Origin: Cacajao melanocephalus
Taxonomy: Eukaryota > Chordata > Mammalia > Primates > Pitheciidae
Length of the DNA stretch: 64,000 nucleotides
Reading direction: 5' to 3'
Assembly: GCA_963573385.1 (NCBI GenBank)
Contig: CAUYLG010065858.1
Location: 62,001 to 126,000, forward strand
The position numbers and the translations under genes were made by a program. Below are positions 14,451 to 26,214 of the stretch, in pieces. Numbering within the stretch: position 1 is the first letter of the stretch; each line of letters begins with the position of its first letter. The notes under the pieces are model-generated. The model had not been told where the DNA came from, ran no database searches, and was given only the letters and a program-made list of their open reading frames with translations.

Positions 14451-15057
14451 TTAAAAATAAATAAATGAGCCGTAGTCTGCCAGACTAAAGGGCTGATTGA
14501 GAGTCTGTAAAGTGCCCCATTCAGGGCCTGGTACACAGCAGACATTCAATAAACAGGAATGAGGATACACAGAAAATACAGCCACTCTGTCAAGCCTCTG
14601 GTGGGTCTGGAGGCTTCCCCAGGGTAGGAAGGGCCTGAGGAGTAGGAGGGAGAGGCGGTCTGTGACTCACCCTCTCGGGGCCCCTGTCTTGGGCCTGGGC
14701 CCGTGGGTGTGGAGTCTGCACTAATCCCGGCTAAGCAGCCGGATGTGCAAGGGTGTGTAATCCCAGGCCTGCTGGCTTTAGCCTGACCTTGGCTAGGATG
14801 ACTCAAGTCAAGAAGAATGCTCCTGCCCCCTTAGGCCACCCAGAGCTGAGACCCTCTACACCACCTGGGACAGGGACCTAAGAGAGCCCTTCTTGGGGGA
14901 CAGAGGGCAGCAGACTCACCTGGGTCTGCCCCCAAAGCCCAACCCCAGCTATTTGGGGTGTGCATCTCTGCACCCCTCCCCCACTGCTACATCTTTGCCC
15001 CAGTGTCCTCCCTGATGGGTGATGCAGCACAGAAACATTATCTGGGAAGAAAAGGGG
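14451..15057. other. low-copy stretch
   Basis: The first 110 bases may end in a short MIR/L2 tail (GGCCTGGTACACAGCAGACATTCAATAAA). From 14565 on I see no repeat. A few CpGs are kept at 14655-14745 but not at island density. Confidence 0.45.
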
Positions 15058-15440
15058 CATTCATTCATTCGTTCATTCATTCGTCAAACATTTATGGAGC
15101 CAAGCTATGTGCCAAACACTTTTCCAGATCCTGAGGACACTGCAGTGATCAAGACAGATTCCGTCTTCAGGGAACTAACATTTGGGTGGGGGAAGCAGAC
15201 ATGAAATGAGGAAATAGGAAAATTAACAAGGATCTCCTTAAGGTGCTATGAAGACAAGATAATGGGCTAATGGGATAGAGAGTGATTGGGTGTAGGGACA
15301 CCATCAGTTATGGTCGTCAGGGAGGGCTTCTCTGAGGAGGTGACATCTGAGCTGAAACCCAAAGTTGGAGGATAGAGCTGTATGACGATCTGGGAAAGGA
15401 GCATCTAGGCAGAGGGAAGAGCTTTTAATGCTAGTGAGTC
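15058..15440 (-). mobile_element. L2 LINE, 3' end
   Basis: Antisense L2 starting with an (ATTC)n tail, then GTCAAACATTTATGGAGCC, GCAGTGATCAAGACAGATTCC, GAGGAGGTGACATCTGAGCTG and GGAGCATCTAGGCAGAGGG, in order over about 380 bases. Confidence 0.88.
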
Positions 15441-15483
15441 ATACAAGTTGGCACCATTACGTCCACTGAACAGATACTGAACA

Positions 15484-15700
15484 TAATAACCAACATTTAC
15501 TGAGCACCTACAATGTGCCAGGCTCTCTTCTAAACACTTTGCATATTAAACAACCTGTTTAATATCATCCCATTTCACAGATGAAGAAACCAAGCCACAG
15601 AGAGGTCAAGTGCCTTGCTCAAGGCCACACAGCTAACAAGTAGCAGAGCTGGGATTTGAGCCCAGGGCTGCTCTACCCCACAACCTATGGGTTGTTCCCT
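15484..15700 (-). mobile_element. MIR SINE, near complete
   Basis: One of the best kept MIRs in the window: AATAACCAACATTTACTGAGC, ATGTGCCAGGCTCTCTTC, ACAGATGAAGAAACC, AAGGCCACACAGCTAACAAG and CTGGGATTTGAGCCCAGG. Confidence 0.92.
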
Positions 15701-15859
15701 ATGCTTATAGCACATTAATGTTTTACAATGAAAAACATTAAGTGTTGAGCATTACCAGGCACCAGGTCCTGGGACCCATGTCATCTTTACCTGGCCCTAC
15801 CCACTGGTCCTCTGTCCTGCACCTCTCTCTCACCCTCCTCTGATGTCTCTACTCTGAGG
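15701..15859. other. low-copy stretch
   Basis: Short unrecognised spacer between the MIR and the LTR. Confidence 0.35.
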
Positions 15860-17189
<1,330 letters not shown>

Positions 17190-17370
17190 TAAACCTCTCC
17201 TGAATATGCAAAGCACTTTCAAAATCCTGTCTGGTTCTCTTCTAAACCTCATCACACCCCCATGAGTGGGGCAAGGTGGCTAGTGTTAGTTCCATTGTAG
17301 GGGCAGGGGAACCGAGGTTGCAGAAGTGACGGGAACAGCTTGCAGCCACAGCCAATGGGACTCAGACCCA
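17190..17370 (-). mobile_element. MIR-like SINE
   Basis: Diverged antisense MIR: ATATGCAAAGCACTTTC, AACCTCATCACACCCCCATGAG, GGGGAACCGAGGTTGCAGAAG and GACTCAGACCCACC. Confidence 0.6.
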
Positions 17371-17520
17371 CCTACTCATTCATTTATTGAAGAGGTGTCA
17401 CTGAACACCTTCAGCATGAGGACGGACTCTGCTAGATGCTGGGATGCAGCAGTGAACGACACAGACATGGTTCCTGCCCTCGCTGAGCTGCCCTTTGGGT
17501 GGGCTCCAGAACATTCCAAG
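17371..17520 (-). mobile_element. L2 LINE, 3' end
   Basis: Antisense L2: CTCATTCATTTATTGAAGAGG, TGCTGGGATGCAGCAGTGAACG and GGTTCCTGCCCTCGCTGAGC. Confidence 0.78.
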
Positions 17521-17699
17521 AGCTTCCCTCACAGGCCCCACAGGAAGCCGGGCCAGGATCATTCTGTCCTCCTCAGAGTTCTGAGACCAGAGCGGAGGAG
17601 CCCAGTTTGTGAGCAGAACTGAAGCACTGCTGTGGATTTTCCTTCTTACCTGAGCTGCCTTGGGCAACAGACGCAGCCTTTGAGACTTCCAACCAGACA
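17521..17699. other. low-copy stretch
   Basis: No repeat or gene recognised. Confidence 0.35.
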
Positions 17700-17812
17700 G
17701 TGAATTCCTTGGCAAGGAGGGTCCTGACTTTACTTTTCTATCTCTACCACAGCGCCTAGCACGGGGCTGGGCACAGAGTAGGCACTCTGTAAATACTTAT
17801 TACTGGGTTGTT
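17700..17812 (+). mobile_element. L2 LINE, 3' end
   Basis: Sense L2 tail: TTTCTATCTCTACCACAGCGCC and GGGCACAGAGTAGGCACTCTG. It points towards, and ends just before, the large ATCC/TTCC tract. Confidence 0.78.
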
Positions 17813-17827
17813 GCTCAGAGGCGGAAC

Positions 17828-18222
17828 TAGGCCTTCTTCCATCCACCCAACTTTCCATTCTTCCATTTGTCTAACATCTATCAATTTCCTTCCTTCTTCT
17901 ATTCATCCATCCATCCACCTACCTAACCATCCATCTGTCCATCCATGCATTTTCCTACCTTGCTTCCTCCCTCTTTCCTTCCATTCATCCATCCATCCAT
18001 TTCCTCCCTCCATCCCTTCCTTTCATGTGCCCTTTCTCTTTCTTTCCTTCTCCTGAACTTCTCCCTCCATTCCTTCTTTCCACCCATCCTCCATTTGTCT
18101 ATTCATCCCTCTTTCATCCACTTATCCAGAATCCAGCATCTCTTAGTCTCCCATCATCCATCCATCCATCCTCTCCTTCCCCCCTTCCTTTGTTGTATTT
18201 ATCTTTCTTTCCATCAATTATT
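17828..18222. repeat. degenerate (TCCA)n/(TTCC)n tract
   Basis: About 390 bases of impure CCAT/TTCC/ATCC words with several short pure runs (17910, 17990, 18158). It reads as long SIHP-type frames that are artefacts. L2-like sequence borders it on the left and possibly on the right (TATTTATTGATCTCTCATAGCC). Confidence 0.88.
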
Positions 18223-19295
<1,073 letters not shown>

Positions 19296-19461
19296 CAAGA
19301 TAAATAATACTTTAATGTAACATTTACAAAAATAAAACTTAATGTAAAAAACCCCATGATGAACAAAATATCTACATTTTAAATAAAGACAGGATCAGTA
19401 ACAGTGGTGTGCTAAGCCATATGGGAGTGTAAGGAAGAAGGAAAAATTAATACTAATCTTA

Positions 19462-19784
19462 GTTTTTTTTTGTTTTTTTTTTTTTTTTGAGAAAGAGTCC
19501 TGCGTTTTCGCCTAGGCTGGAGTGCAGGGGGGTTAACTCGGCACACAGCAGGCAACCTCTGCCTTCTGGGTTGAAGTGATCCTCCTGCCTCAGCTTCCCG
19601 AGTAGCTGGGATCACAGGCATTCACCACCATGCCCAGCTAATTTTTTTTTCCTTTTGCATTTTTAGTAGAGACAGGGTTTCACCATGTTTGCCAGGCTGG
19701 TCTTGAACTCTTGGCCTCAGGTGATCTGCCTGCCTCAGCCTCCCAGAGTGCTGAGATCACAGGCATGAGCCACGGTGCCCGGCC
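19462..19784 (-). mobile_element. AluS, diverged right arm
   Basis: Antisense Alu with T8GT16 leader, an unusual GGGGGGTTAACTCGGCACACAG stretch in the right arm and an expanded linker (T9CCTTTTGC). Flanks ACTAATCTTAG and CTGATCTTGG may be the target duplication. Confidence 0.92.
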
Positions 19785-20234
19785 TGATCTTGGATTTTTG
19801 TGCCCAAGGTGAGTGCGTACCTTGATTCACTTTAGTCCTGTCCCTGAGTGGCAGAGTCGTAGTTTGAACCCAAGGCCATGCTAATGGTATCTGTCCCAAT
19901 CTCACCAGCCTCAGTAAGACATGGGGAGTCCATTCTTCCACCCTCAGTGCTCCAGGACTTCAGCAGGAATGGTGAAATTATAGGCTCCAGAAAGCCATGA
20001 TTTGTAAAACAGAAGACAGGCCTTTAATTAGAGCCAGGCGGGTGGATGGCCGGCTAATACTAAGTTCGTTCCATAATACTAAGTTCCGTAATAAGCACTG
20101 TATTCTTGAATTCACTGGCTTGATCACACACATTCTGGAGGCATCTTTGGAAATCTGTTCATAGAAAATAGGGTAAACAGCTATTTCTACCCTGAGAGAA
20201 GGAAAATGACTTTATAGTGGGGTGGCTGCGACAA
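19785..20234. other. low-copy stretch with a 19-base duplication
   Basis: A short MIR-like piece may lie at 19845-19890. TAATACTAAGTTC recurs at 20055 and 20074 as a diverged 19-base tandem pair. Nothing coding was seen. Confidence 0.4.
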
Positions 20235-20400
20235 GGGTGTGCTCTGGGGGCGGCAGATCTGGGACAAACCCCACTCTACCACTCACAGGCAGTGCAGGGC
20301 TGAGCAAGCCATGGCCTTATCTGAGCCTCTGCTTTCTCATCTGTAATGGGAATGAGAACACTACCTTGTAAGTGATGGGGAAGATGAGCATCATATCCTC
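20235..20400 (+). mobile_element. MIR SINE
   Basis: Sense MIR: ACTCTACCACTCACAGGCAG, GCAAGCCATGGCCTTATCTGAGCC and CTCATCTGTAATGGGAATGAG. Confidence 0.8.
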
Positions 20401-21089
20401 ATGGGTTTGGTTCCAACGATAACTATGTAAGATGAACACCTATCACCTACTTTTGAAAATCCCTACCTTTATAGAGTGAGGACCTGAAAACTGGGAACTC
20501 AGAAGCCAAGCAATTGATGCATTTTATCCCAGATGTGGCCTCTCTGAGGCAGAAAGGTAACCAGCTAATGCAGAGGGTGGCGTAGGGGACAGTTAGGGAA
20601 AGGCCAACAGGTGAAGGAGAAAATACAGGAATTTTTCTCTGTCTCTCTTCCTTCTCAGGTCTCATACTCAGATGCGAAACTCTGTTCTAGCTAAAAGTCT
20701 CTGGCATGTAGAAGAGCTCGTTCTGGTCCAGGTTCCAAGGAACAAATCGGCAGGGGTTCCAGACAGCACAGATTGCAGGTTTCTGGCTGTCATCACACCT
20801 GGGAGCTGGCTAAGGTCCACGGAGTCAGGCAGGAGTGGCCGAGACAGTCACCGTGGATTCAGCCAGGGGCTGCTGCCTTGGGAGTCTTTATTTGCGCTTG
20901 CGTTGCCTTTTCTGCTTCCAAGGATAATTACCAGGGATCTACACAAATTGGAGGCAAAGACAAGCCACTCGTAGTGTGCAAAGGACCCTGATCGTGACAG
21001 TGTAAGTAAACAAACCATTAGGAATGCGAAGATCAACAGATAACAAACAAGATCTTCTGAGCAGGGTCCATTGTTACCTGGAGGTTGGA
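20401..21089. other. low-copy stretch
   Basis: Nearly 700 bases free of recognised repeats. The plus-strand frame at 20672-20974 (100 codons) has no known domain. Scattered CpGs remain (20800-20900). Confidence 0.5.
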
Positions 21090-21232
21090 TCCAGTGATTC
21101 TCAGCAGGGTGGCATTGCCCATAAGGGTGTGCTCTGAAAATGTGTGAGGTTGTCACAAGGATGAGAGAGGATGCCACAGGCATGAAGTGAGCAGAGGCTG
21201 GGGACACCGGGCGACCTGCAATGCCCGAGGCA
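21090..21232 (+). mobile_element. MER20-like DNA transposon relic
   Basis: CAGTGATTCTCAGCAGGGTGGCATTGCCC matches the MER20 5' terminal region, and GGTTGTCACAAGGATGAGAG, GAGGCTGGGGACACCGGGCG and ACCTGCAATGCCCGAGG follow in MER20 order, heavily diverged. Non-autonomous hAT-Charlie element. Confidence 0.6.
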
Positions 21233-21360
21233 GCCCTGCTTATGGATAACCTTCTCTTTTCCTGCTCAGTGTTGGAATGTCCCAGTGGATACTCAGGCAG
21301 GTGAACAATAACTGGTTTAAATTAATTGTAGACATGAATTCCATTTTATATATACACCCA

Positions 21361-21900
21361 CCGAATATCTTTTGCTAATGTTTTCATCTCTGCTGAATTT
21401 TCCAGAAATGGCAACGCTTGGTAAAGCAAGGGAAGAATTGGACTTTTCCTCTGTTCAGAACTTTACCAGGAATTATTCATCGTATTGGAAAAGTCACGCA
21501 GCTGATGGCAGTGCTGCTTGTGATAACAGAGCTGCCAGCACACCTGTACCTCTCTATTTTTGTCACGGTCACACTCACGGCGCTTCTATGTATAGTGGAA
21601 GCATCTAACAACCTTACGGTGTTTTCTGGTGTCATCGTCGTGACCAGGTATTTGCATACTGAAACACATACGAGTTTAATAGAGACGTCCTTGTAATTAT
21701 TCGTTCTACGAAAGTTAGGGAATTACATTGATTTTTTTTTTGAAGTTACGTGCATAGTGTATTATCTGTGAATTTCATTTTACAGTACGAAGTGGTGGGA
21801 GAAGTTAACAAAACATGTATCATGTATAAAGGGGACTTGGGTTTTGGGAGTCGTGAACCATGACCCCGAAAGGTGCACACGTTTGTACGTCTCACCCACG
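21361..21900. promoter_or_regulatory. CpG-retaining low-copy block; candidate conserved element
   Basis: I count 21 CpG dinucleotides in these 540 bases, close to chance expectation for a GC content of about 42%, whereas the rest of the window is CpG-depleted. It contains a perfect POU octamer ATTTGCAT at 21650-21657 and a homeobox-type TGTAATTATTCG near 21691. A splice-like unit (AG at 21404-21405, GT at 21648-21649) encloses 242 bases open in one frame with a hydrophobic translation. It could be a conserved unmethylated enhancer, an unannotated exon, or a younger insert; I favour the first. Confidence 0.45.
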
Positions 21901-21904
21901 CAAG

Positions 21905-22255
21905 GTGGCCTTCTTTGACTGTCTTCTACCTCCCTGATTAGGCTACAGATCTCTGCTTATACTTTCAGAGAATCTGCATGTTTTTTCTTTGCGGCACTTA
22001 TCAGAACCGAAGCACACTTGCACCACCCTGAGAATGGGCTCCTCCTTCAGTTTTACATCCTGAGCACCTCACTCTTCCACCCACTTCTGGGCCCTGCGAA
22101 CTAGCTTTGGTTATTTGTAGAATTAGCTGTAATGCCCATCTCCCCAACCAAGCTGGGTGCTCCAGTGCAGGGATTGTGTGTGCTGCATTTATTGCTATAT
22201 CTGCAGTGCCTAGCGTGGTGCCTGGTGTGTTTCAGTCACTGATTGAATGAGTGAA
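21905..22255 (+). mobile_element. L2 LINE, 3' end
   Basis: Sense L2: CTTTGCGGCACTTATCAGAACC, GCTGGGTGCTCCAGTGCAGGG and GCAGTGCCTAGCGTGGTGCC, ending GATTGAATGAGTGAA. Confidence 0.78.
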
Positions 22256-22569
22256 GGGCTATATATTTCATATATATCACAGGCAAATAAAAATGAATAC
22301 ATTTTAACTTTATGGCAAGGCTCAAAGATGATCAGCCCTGGGTCAGCACAGAGAGGGTCTGCAAAAGCAAGTAAGACCTAGTCTTCCTCCATCTGGCAAT
22401 GGAAAGACAGATGCAAAGCTGAGAGGAAAGGGAGACAGGGATCCTCCCATAGCTTGGGAGAAACACGTCTACCTTAGTGGGGGCAGGTGAGCGAAGACTT
22501 CCTGCAGGAAGCACCACTTGAGTTTGTGGGGAGAAGAGTTTGCCAAGCAGCCACTGACCACATGCTCCA
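22256..22569. other. low-copy stretch
   Basis: No firm assignment. GCGAAGACTTCCTGCAGGAAGCACCACTTGAG near 22491 may be a small antisense L2 piece. Confidence 0.35.
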
Positions 22570-22720
22570 ATCCATTATTTTATAGATGGGGAACTGGGAC
22601 TGGTTCTAGGCCCTGCTCTGCCACCATCCCACTCTGAGACCTTGGCCAAGTCTTTCTACCTCTTTGGGCCTCAGTCTTCCCATCTTTACAATGAGATGAT
22701 CTCTAGGGTCAGCCTCACCT
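22570..22720 (+). mobile_element. MIR SINE
   Basis: Sense MIR: GGCCCTGCTCTGCCACC, GACCTTGGCCAAGTC and TTTGGGCCTCAGTCTTCCC. Confidence 0.8.
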
Positions 22721-22889
22721 CCTGGAACAGAAGTTTCAAACTGGCAGCTCCTGGGCTGAATTCTCCTGCTCCTGGTTGTTACCTGCCGGAGGCCAGGAGG
22801 TGTTTGAGCTGCTCATGTATGTCTGAGGCCTGTGCGAAGGTTACCGACTTTGTAAATTAGATGCCAGAATTTCAAGTGCCACCTAAAAG

Positions 22890-23115
22890 CAGTGATTCTC
22901 AACCAGGGGCGATTTTGCCCCCCAGGGGACATTTGGCAATGTTTGGAAACATTTTCAGTTGTCACACCGGGTGTGGGGTTGCATGTGGGATTGGTACTGG
23001 CCTCTAATGAGTAGAGGCCAGGGATGCTGCTAAACACCCGACAATCACAGGACCGCCCCACAGTAGAGAACTCTCCAGCCCCAAATGTCACGAGTGCCGA
23101 GGTTGAGAAGCCCCA
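22890..23115 (+). mobile_element. MER20 DNA transposon, complete
   Basis: Full non-autonomous hAT-Charlie element: CAGTGATTCTCAACCAGGGGCG at the 5' end, GGGGACATTTGGCAATG, GCCAGGGATGCTGCTAAACACC and GAGTGCCGAGGTTGAGAAGCCC at the 3' end. The 8-base target duplication CCTAAAAG is intact on both sides (22882-22889 and 23116-23123). MER20 copies have been linked to regulation of uterine genes in placental mammals; that is family knowledge and is not shown here. Confidence 0.93.
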
Positions 23116-23123
23116 CCTAAAAG

Positions 23124-23379
23124 TCAAGTCCTTCTTCTGGGCCACTCTGGCTCCCGAGAAGGACCTAGGACCCTGTGGTCTTTGTACTTGGTGACTGATC
23201 TCCAGCCGTCCTGCGCTGTCTGGAGCTGTCCTCTGACTGTACCGTCACCAGGCTTTCTCCCCAGTAGGCCCTGGCTCCCTCTAGCCTCTGCTTCCCAGGG
23301 CAGGGCCTGCCTCTCCAGCTCACATTTTGACTTTTCTGGGTCAAACCTGACAGCATCCTGGACATAGGCGCCTGTCTGT
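23124..23379. other. low-copy stretch
   Basis: No repeat or gene recognised. Confidence 0.4.
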
Positions 23380-23520
23380 TAAGACCCCTGTTTTCCACAA
23401 TTGCAGACAGATGCACAGAGAGTGTCACTAGCTTGATCAAAGTCACACAACAAACGGAGTGCTGGAGCTGGGATTTGAACCCAGGTACCCTGACCCCTAC
23501 CCTCCCCAGTCCATTCCCTG
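23380..23520 (-). mobile_element. MIR SINE
   Basis: Antisense MIR: GATCAAAGTCACACAACAAACGG and GAGCTGGGATTTGAACCCAGG near 23464, followed by CCTGACCCC. Confidence 0.82.
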
Positions 23521-23784
23521 CAGTTTTGTTTCTGACGATTGACTTCCTTTGGGTCTGGGGTTTCTATACCTGCTCTTCTCAACATTCAAGTCTTCCTGGT
23601 TTGAACCGAGCCACAAAGTTATGTCGGAAGTGGAAACAGAAGCTGTCTTTGAGATCGTCTCCCTTGGTGATGTGCTGTGGCTTTGAGTTAGATCTCAGAA
23701 GGACTTTCTGACAATGTCACACTAGGGAGGATGGAAGAATGATATGAATGGTGGGAAACGAGGTGACAGCCACAACGCAATGGT
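23521..23784. other. low-copy stretch
   Basis: No recognised element. Some CpGs (TTATGTCGGAAG, GAGATCGTC) remain. Confidence 0.4.
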
Positions 23785-23915
23785 GGAAAAACGGGCTCTG
23801 CACTGGGTACCAGCATTGGAGTTTCACTCTAGACCCAGGACAGATTCCTTCACCGCTCCAGGACTCACTTTCCCCGTCTACAGTGGGGGACACTGAGACT
23901 TCCTTAATCATGGAA
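23785..23915 (+). mobile_element. MIR SINE fragment
   Basis: Sense MIR: GGGCTCTGCACTGGGTACC, ATTCCTTCACCGCTCCAGGACTCAC and TTTCCCCGTCTACAGTGGGGG. Confidence 0.72.
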
Positions 23916-24262
23916 CTGCAAATATTTGATGGGAACATGGATGTGGAGGGCTGGCCCAGGGCTTGTTCAATGAGGGGACCTGGGGTGGCCATTAGCTCCT
24001 GGGTCCATGGAGGCAGGGGATGCCCTGGGGATTCCAGAAGGTGACAGTGTGCTCTCCTCTCCGGAGAGTGGATGAAGGTGCACCTCTCTGACTGCCTTGT
24101 TTTATCTTTGGAGAATTCTCCCCAGTGCACCTCTGCCCACTTTCAGGCCTTTATAATCCCAAGCCTTTAACCAGCAGCCCCTGGGAGTTGAGTATGTAAC
24201 CAAGAAGGAAGCCCAGAGCCTCTGTTCAGCCCTTCTCTGGCTTGGACATGCTCCACATTCCA
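23916..24262. other. low-copy stretch
   Basis: No repeat or gene recognised in about 350 bases. Confidence 0.4.
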
Positions 24263-24690
24263 TGCCCATTCAGTCACCACATTCTGAGTGCTTTCTGTAT
24301 GCCAGGCACTGTGCTGGGCTCTGGGAGTCACTGTCCCCAAGACAGCAAAGGAGCCATCAAACAGATTAAATGGCAGGGAGGGAGTTAGTGGGTAATGGAG
24401 AGAGTGCCAGTGGGAGAGGGGCAGAGGGTTAAGAAAGCCCCTCTGAGGATGCCTGCTAAACAGAGGTCTGAGGCCGAGCACCATGGGGCAGAGGAAACAG
24501 TGTGTGCCCTGAGATGAGAACGATTGTGTTTGGGCACCAGAAAGGAGGCCAGTGTGACTGGTGTGGAAGAAGTAAAGGACAGTGGTTGGAGATGATAATG
24601 GAGAGGCAGGTGGGTGGCAGATCAGGCAGCGCTTTGAAGGCCGGGGTGGGTGAGGAGCTTGCAATTTATTTTAAGGACCTAGAGGGAGAG
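24263..24690 (-). mobile_element. L2 LINE, 3' region
   Basis: Antisense L2 in correct order: GTATGCCAGGCACTGTGCTGGGC, AAGACAGCAAAGGAGCC, CCCTGAGATGAGAACG, AAAGGAGGCCAGTGTGACTGG and GGCAGATCAGGCAGCGCTTTG. Its 24621-24660 part is the apparent source of a copy at 25290-25325. Confidence 0.82.
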
Positions 24691-24819
24691 GAGGCTCTGG
24701 GCCCTAAGAGAATGAACTGCCTTACTTCTTGGGAGCACCAGGGCTCATGGGAGAATCCAACAGTCACCCAACCCCCGAAACCTGGCTGGCTTCTATGCAG
24801 CCTGTCCCTGCGTCAGGAG

Positions 24820-24985
24820 GGGCCAAGTGACACCTCACTGCACACAGCAGCCTCATTCCTCCCTCCCTCTCTTTGCTCAGGCAGGATCCCCTGCCTGGAG
24901 TGGCCTCTCCTCTCTCTGATTTGCCCACTGCTCCTCAGGAAGCCTTCTCTGGCAGCTAAAGCCTAAGGGGCCCTCCTCCTCCCAA
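24820..24985 (+). mobile_element. L2 fragment
   Basis: Sense L2: CTCTTTGCTCAGGCAGGATCCCC, TGCCTGGAGTGGCCTC and CTCAGGAAGCCTTCTCTGGCAGC. Confidence 0.6.
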
Positions 24986-25009
24986 CCACTCTCCTGGCAT
25001 GGAAATCCA

Positions 25010-25145
25010 CTGGGGTGGTTTGCTAGCAGTGAAGATGCCAGGGCCTTCCGCAGAGATAATGATTCAGGAAGTCTGTGCTAGGACCCAGGAGTCCACATCT
25101 TTACAAACTCTTCCACGTGATTCCTTTGCCCAGCACTGGAGAGAC
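25010..25145 (+). mobile_element. MER5A-like DNA transposon fragment
   Basis: Internal hAT-Charlie MER5 sequence: CAGGGCCTTCCGCAGAGATAATGATTCAGG, GGACCCAGGAGTCCACATC and CCACGTGATTCC, in MER5A order. Ends are not clear. Confidence 0.6.
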
Positions 25146-25289
25146 ACAGCTGCTGGCATGTTCCCAGAGCTATTTTAGGCAGCAGGCACGCAATATGTGT
25201 GAGAAGCAGGGGGTGGGCTCAGTGGAATCAGAAGGCCCTGGGTTCAAATCTCAGCTCTAACACTTACTCAGCTGGGCAATTGTGGGCAA

Positions 25290-25325
25290 ATCAGGCAGAG
25301 CTTTGAAGGCCAGGGTGAGGAGCTT
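25290..25325 (+). repeat. short templated copy of nearby L2 DNA
   Basis: These 36 bases match 24621-24660 at 34 positions with one 4-base gap, in the same orientation, and break a MIR between GGGCAA and its CACCTCT block. A 36-base L2 copy cannot have retrotransposed by itself, so local template switching is the likely cause. Confidence 0.7.
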
Positions 25326-25393
25326 CCACCACCTCTTAAAGCCTCCGTTTCCACGTCCGCCTCGCCTCTCCCTCGCCCTCTTCTTTTCTTTCT

Positions 25394-25674
25394 CGAGACA
25401 GAGTCTTGCTCTGTCACCCAGGCTAGAGTGCAGTGGCGTGATCATGCTCACTGCAACCTCCACTTTCCGGGTTCAAGCCATTCTCCTGCCTCAGCCTCCT
25501 GAGTAGCTGGGATTATAGGTGACCACCACCACGCTGGCTAATTTTTTGTATTTTCAGTAGAGATGGGGTTTCATCATGTTGGCCAGGCTGGTCTTGAACT
25601 CCTGACCTCAGGTGATCCACTTGTCTCGGCCTCCCAAAGTGCTAGGATTATAGACGTGAGGCAATGCCCCTGGC
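25394..25674 (-). mobile_element. AluS
   Basis: Antisense Alu, both arms present, with a short pyrimidine leader (CTTCTTTTCTTTCTC) in place of a T-run. Inserted in the MIR. Confidence 0.92.
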
Positions 25675-25870
25675 TGAGCCTCATCTCTGAGTTTCTTCAT
25701 CTCTGAGGTGGGGATAGGCACACCAACCTCAGAGTATTGTGCAAGGGATGAAAAATGCAATGTGCCTAACCCAAGAGGAGGCCCACAGTTGGTGCATAAT
25801 AAATGCAGCCTGGTCCCCACTCCACACTTGCTTCCCCCTAAGGGCAAGAATAAGGGAATGCTCTCTAAAC

Positions 25871-26213
25871 CAGGGCTCAGCAAACTTTTTCTGTAAAAGG
25901 GTCACACAGTAAATATTTTAGGCTTCGGGGCCGCATGGTCTCTGTCACAACCTGTCAACTCTGCAGGGCAGCACAGACGCAGCCGTAGATAAACAGAAAT
26001 GAGTTTGTGAGTTACGGCGGTGTTCCAAAAAACCCTGATGGTTCTGAAATTAAAATTTTATGTGGTTTTCACATGTCACTAAATAATATTCTTCTTTGGA
26101 TGTTTTTCAGCCACTTGAAAATGTAAAAACTATTCTTAGCTTTAGGGCTGTACCAAAACAGGGGGTGGGCTAGATATGGCCCCCAGGCCCTGGATTGCTG
26201 GCCCCCCTACTCC
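25871..26213 (-). mobile_element. MER1-type DNA transposon
   Basis: Antisense hAT-Charlie MER1A/B-like element of about 340 bases. It starts CAGGGCTCAGCAAACTTTTTCTGTAAAAGGG, carries AAATATTTTAGGCTTCGGGG, and ends ...CCTGGATTGCTGGCCCCCCTACTCC. Confidence 0.85.
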
Positions 26214-26214
26214 A

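Larger units (their letters stand above)
25215..25805 (+). mobile_element. MIR SINE split by a local copy and an Alu
   Basis: Left: AGAAGGCCCTGGGTTCAAATC and TTACTCAGCTGGGCAATTGTGGGCAA (to 25289). Then 36 foreign bases (25290-25325), then CACCTCTTAAAGCCTCCGTTTCC. After the Alu it resumes with TGAGGTGGGGATAGGCACACC and ends GGTGCATAATAAATGCAGCC. Confidence 0.82.

Noticed and set aside
21406..21647. Mitochondrial insertion (NUMT) as an explanation for the CpG-retaining block
   Set aside because: The translation and wording do not match any mitochondrial gene I know; a search against the mitochondrial genome would settle it.
24167..24664. Minus-strand frame of 165 codons
   Set aside because: Mostly covers an L2 copy; chance frame.
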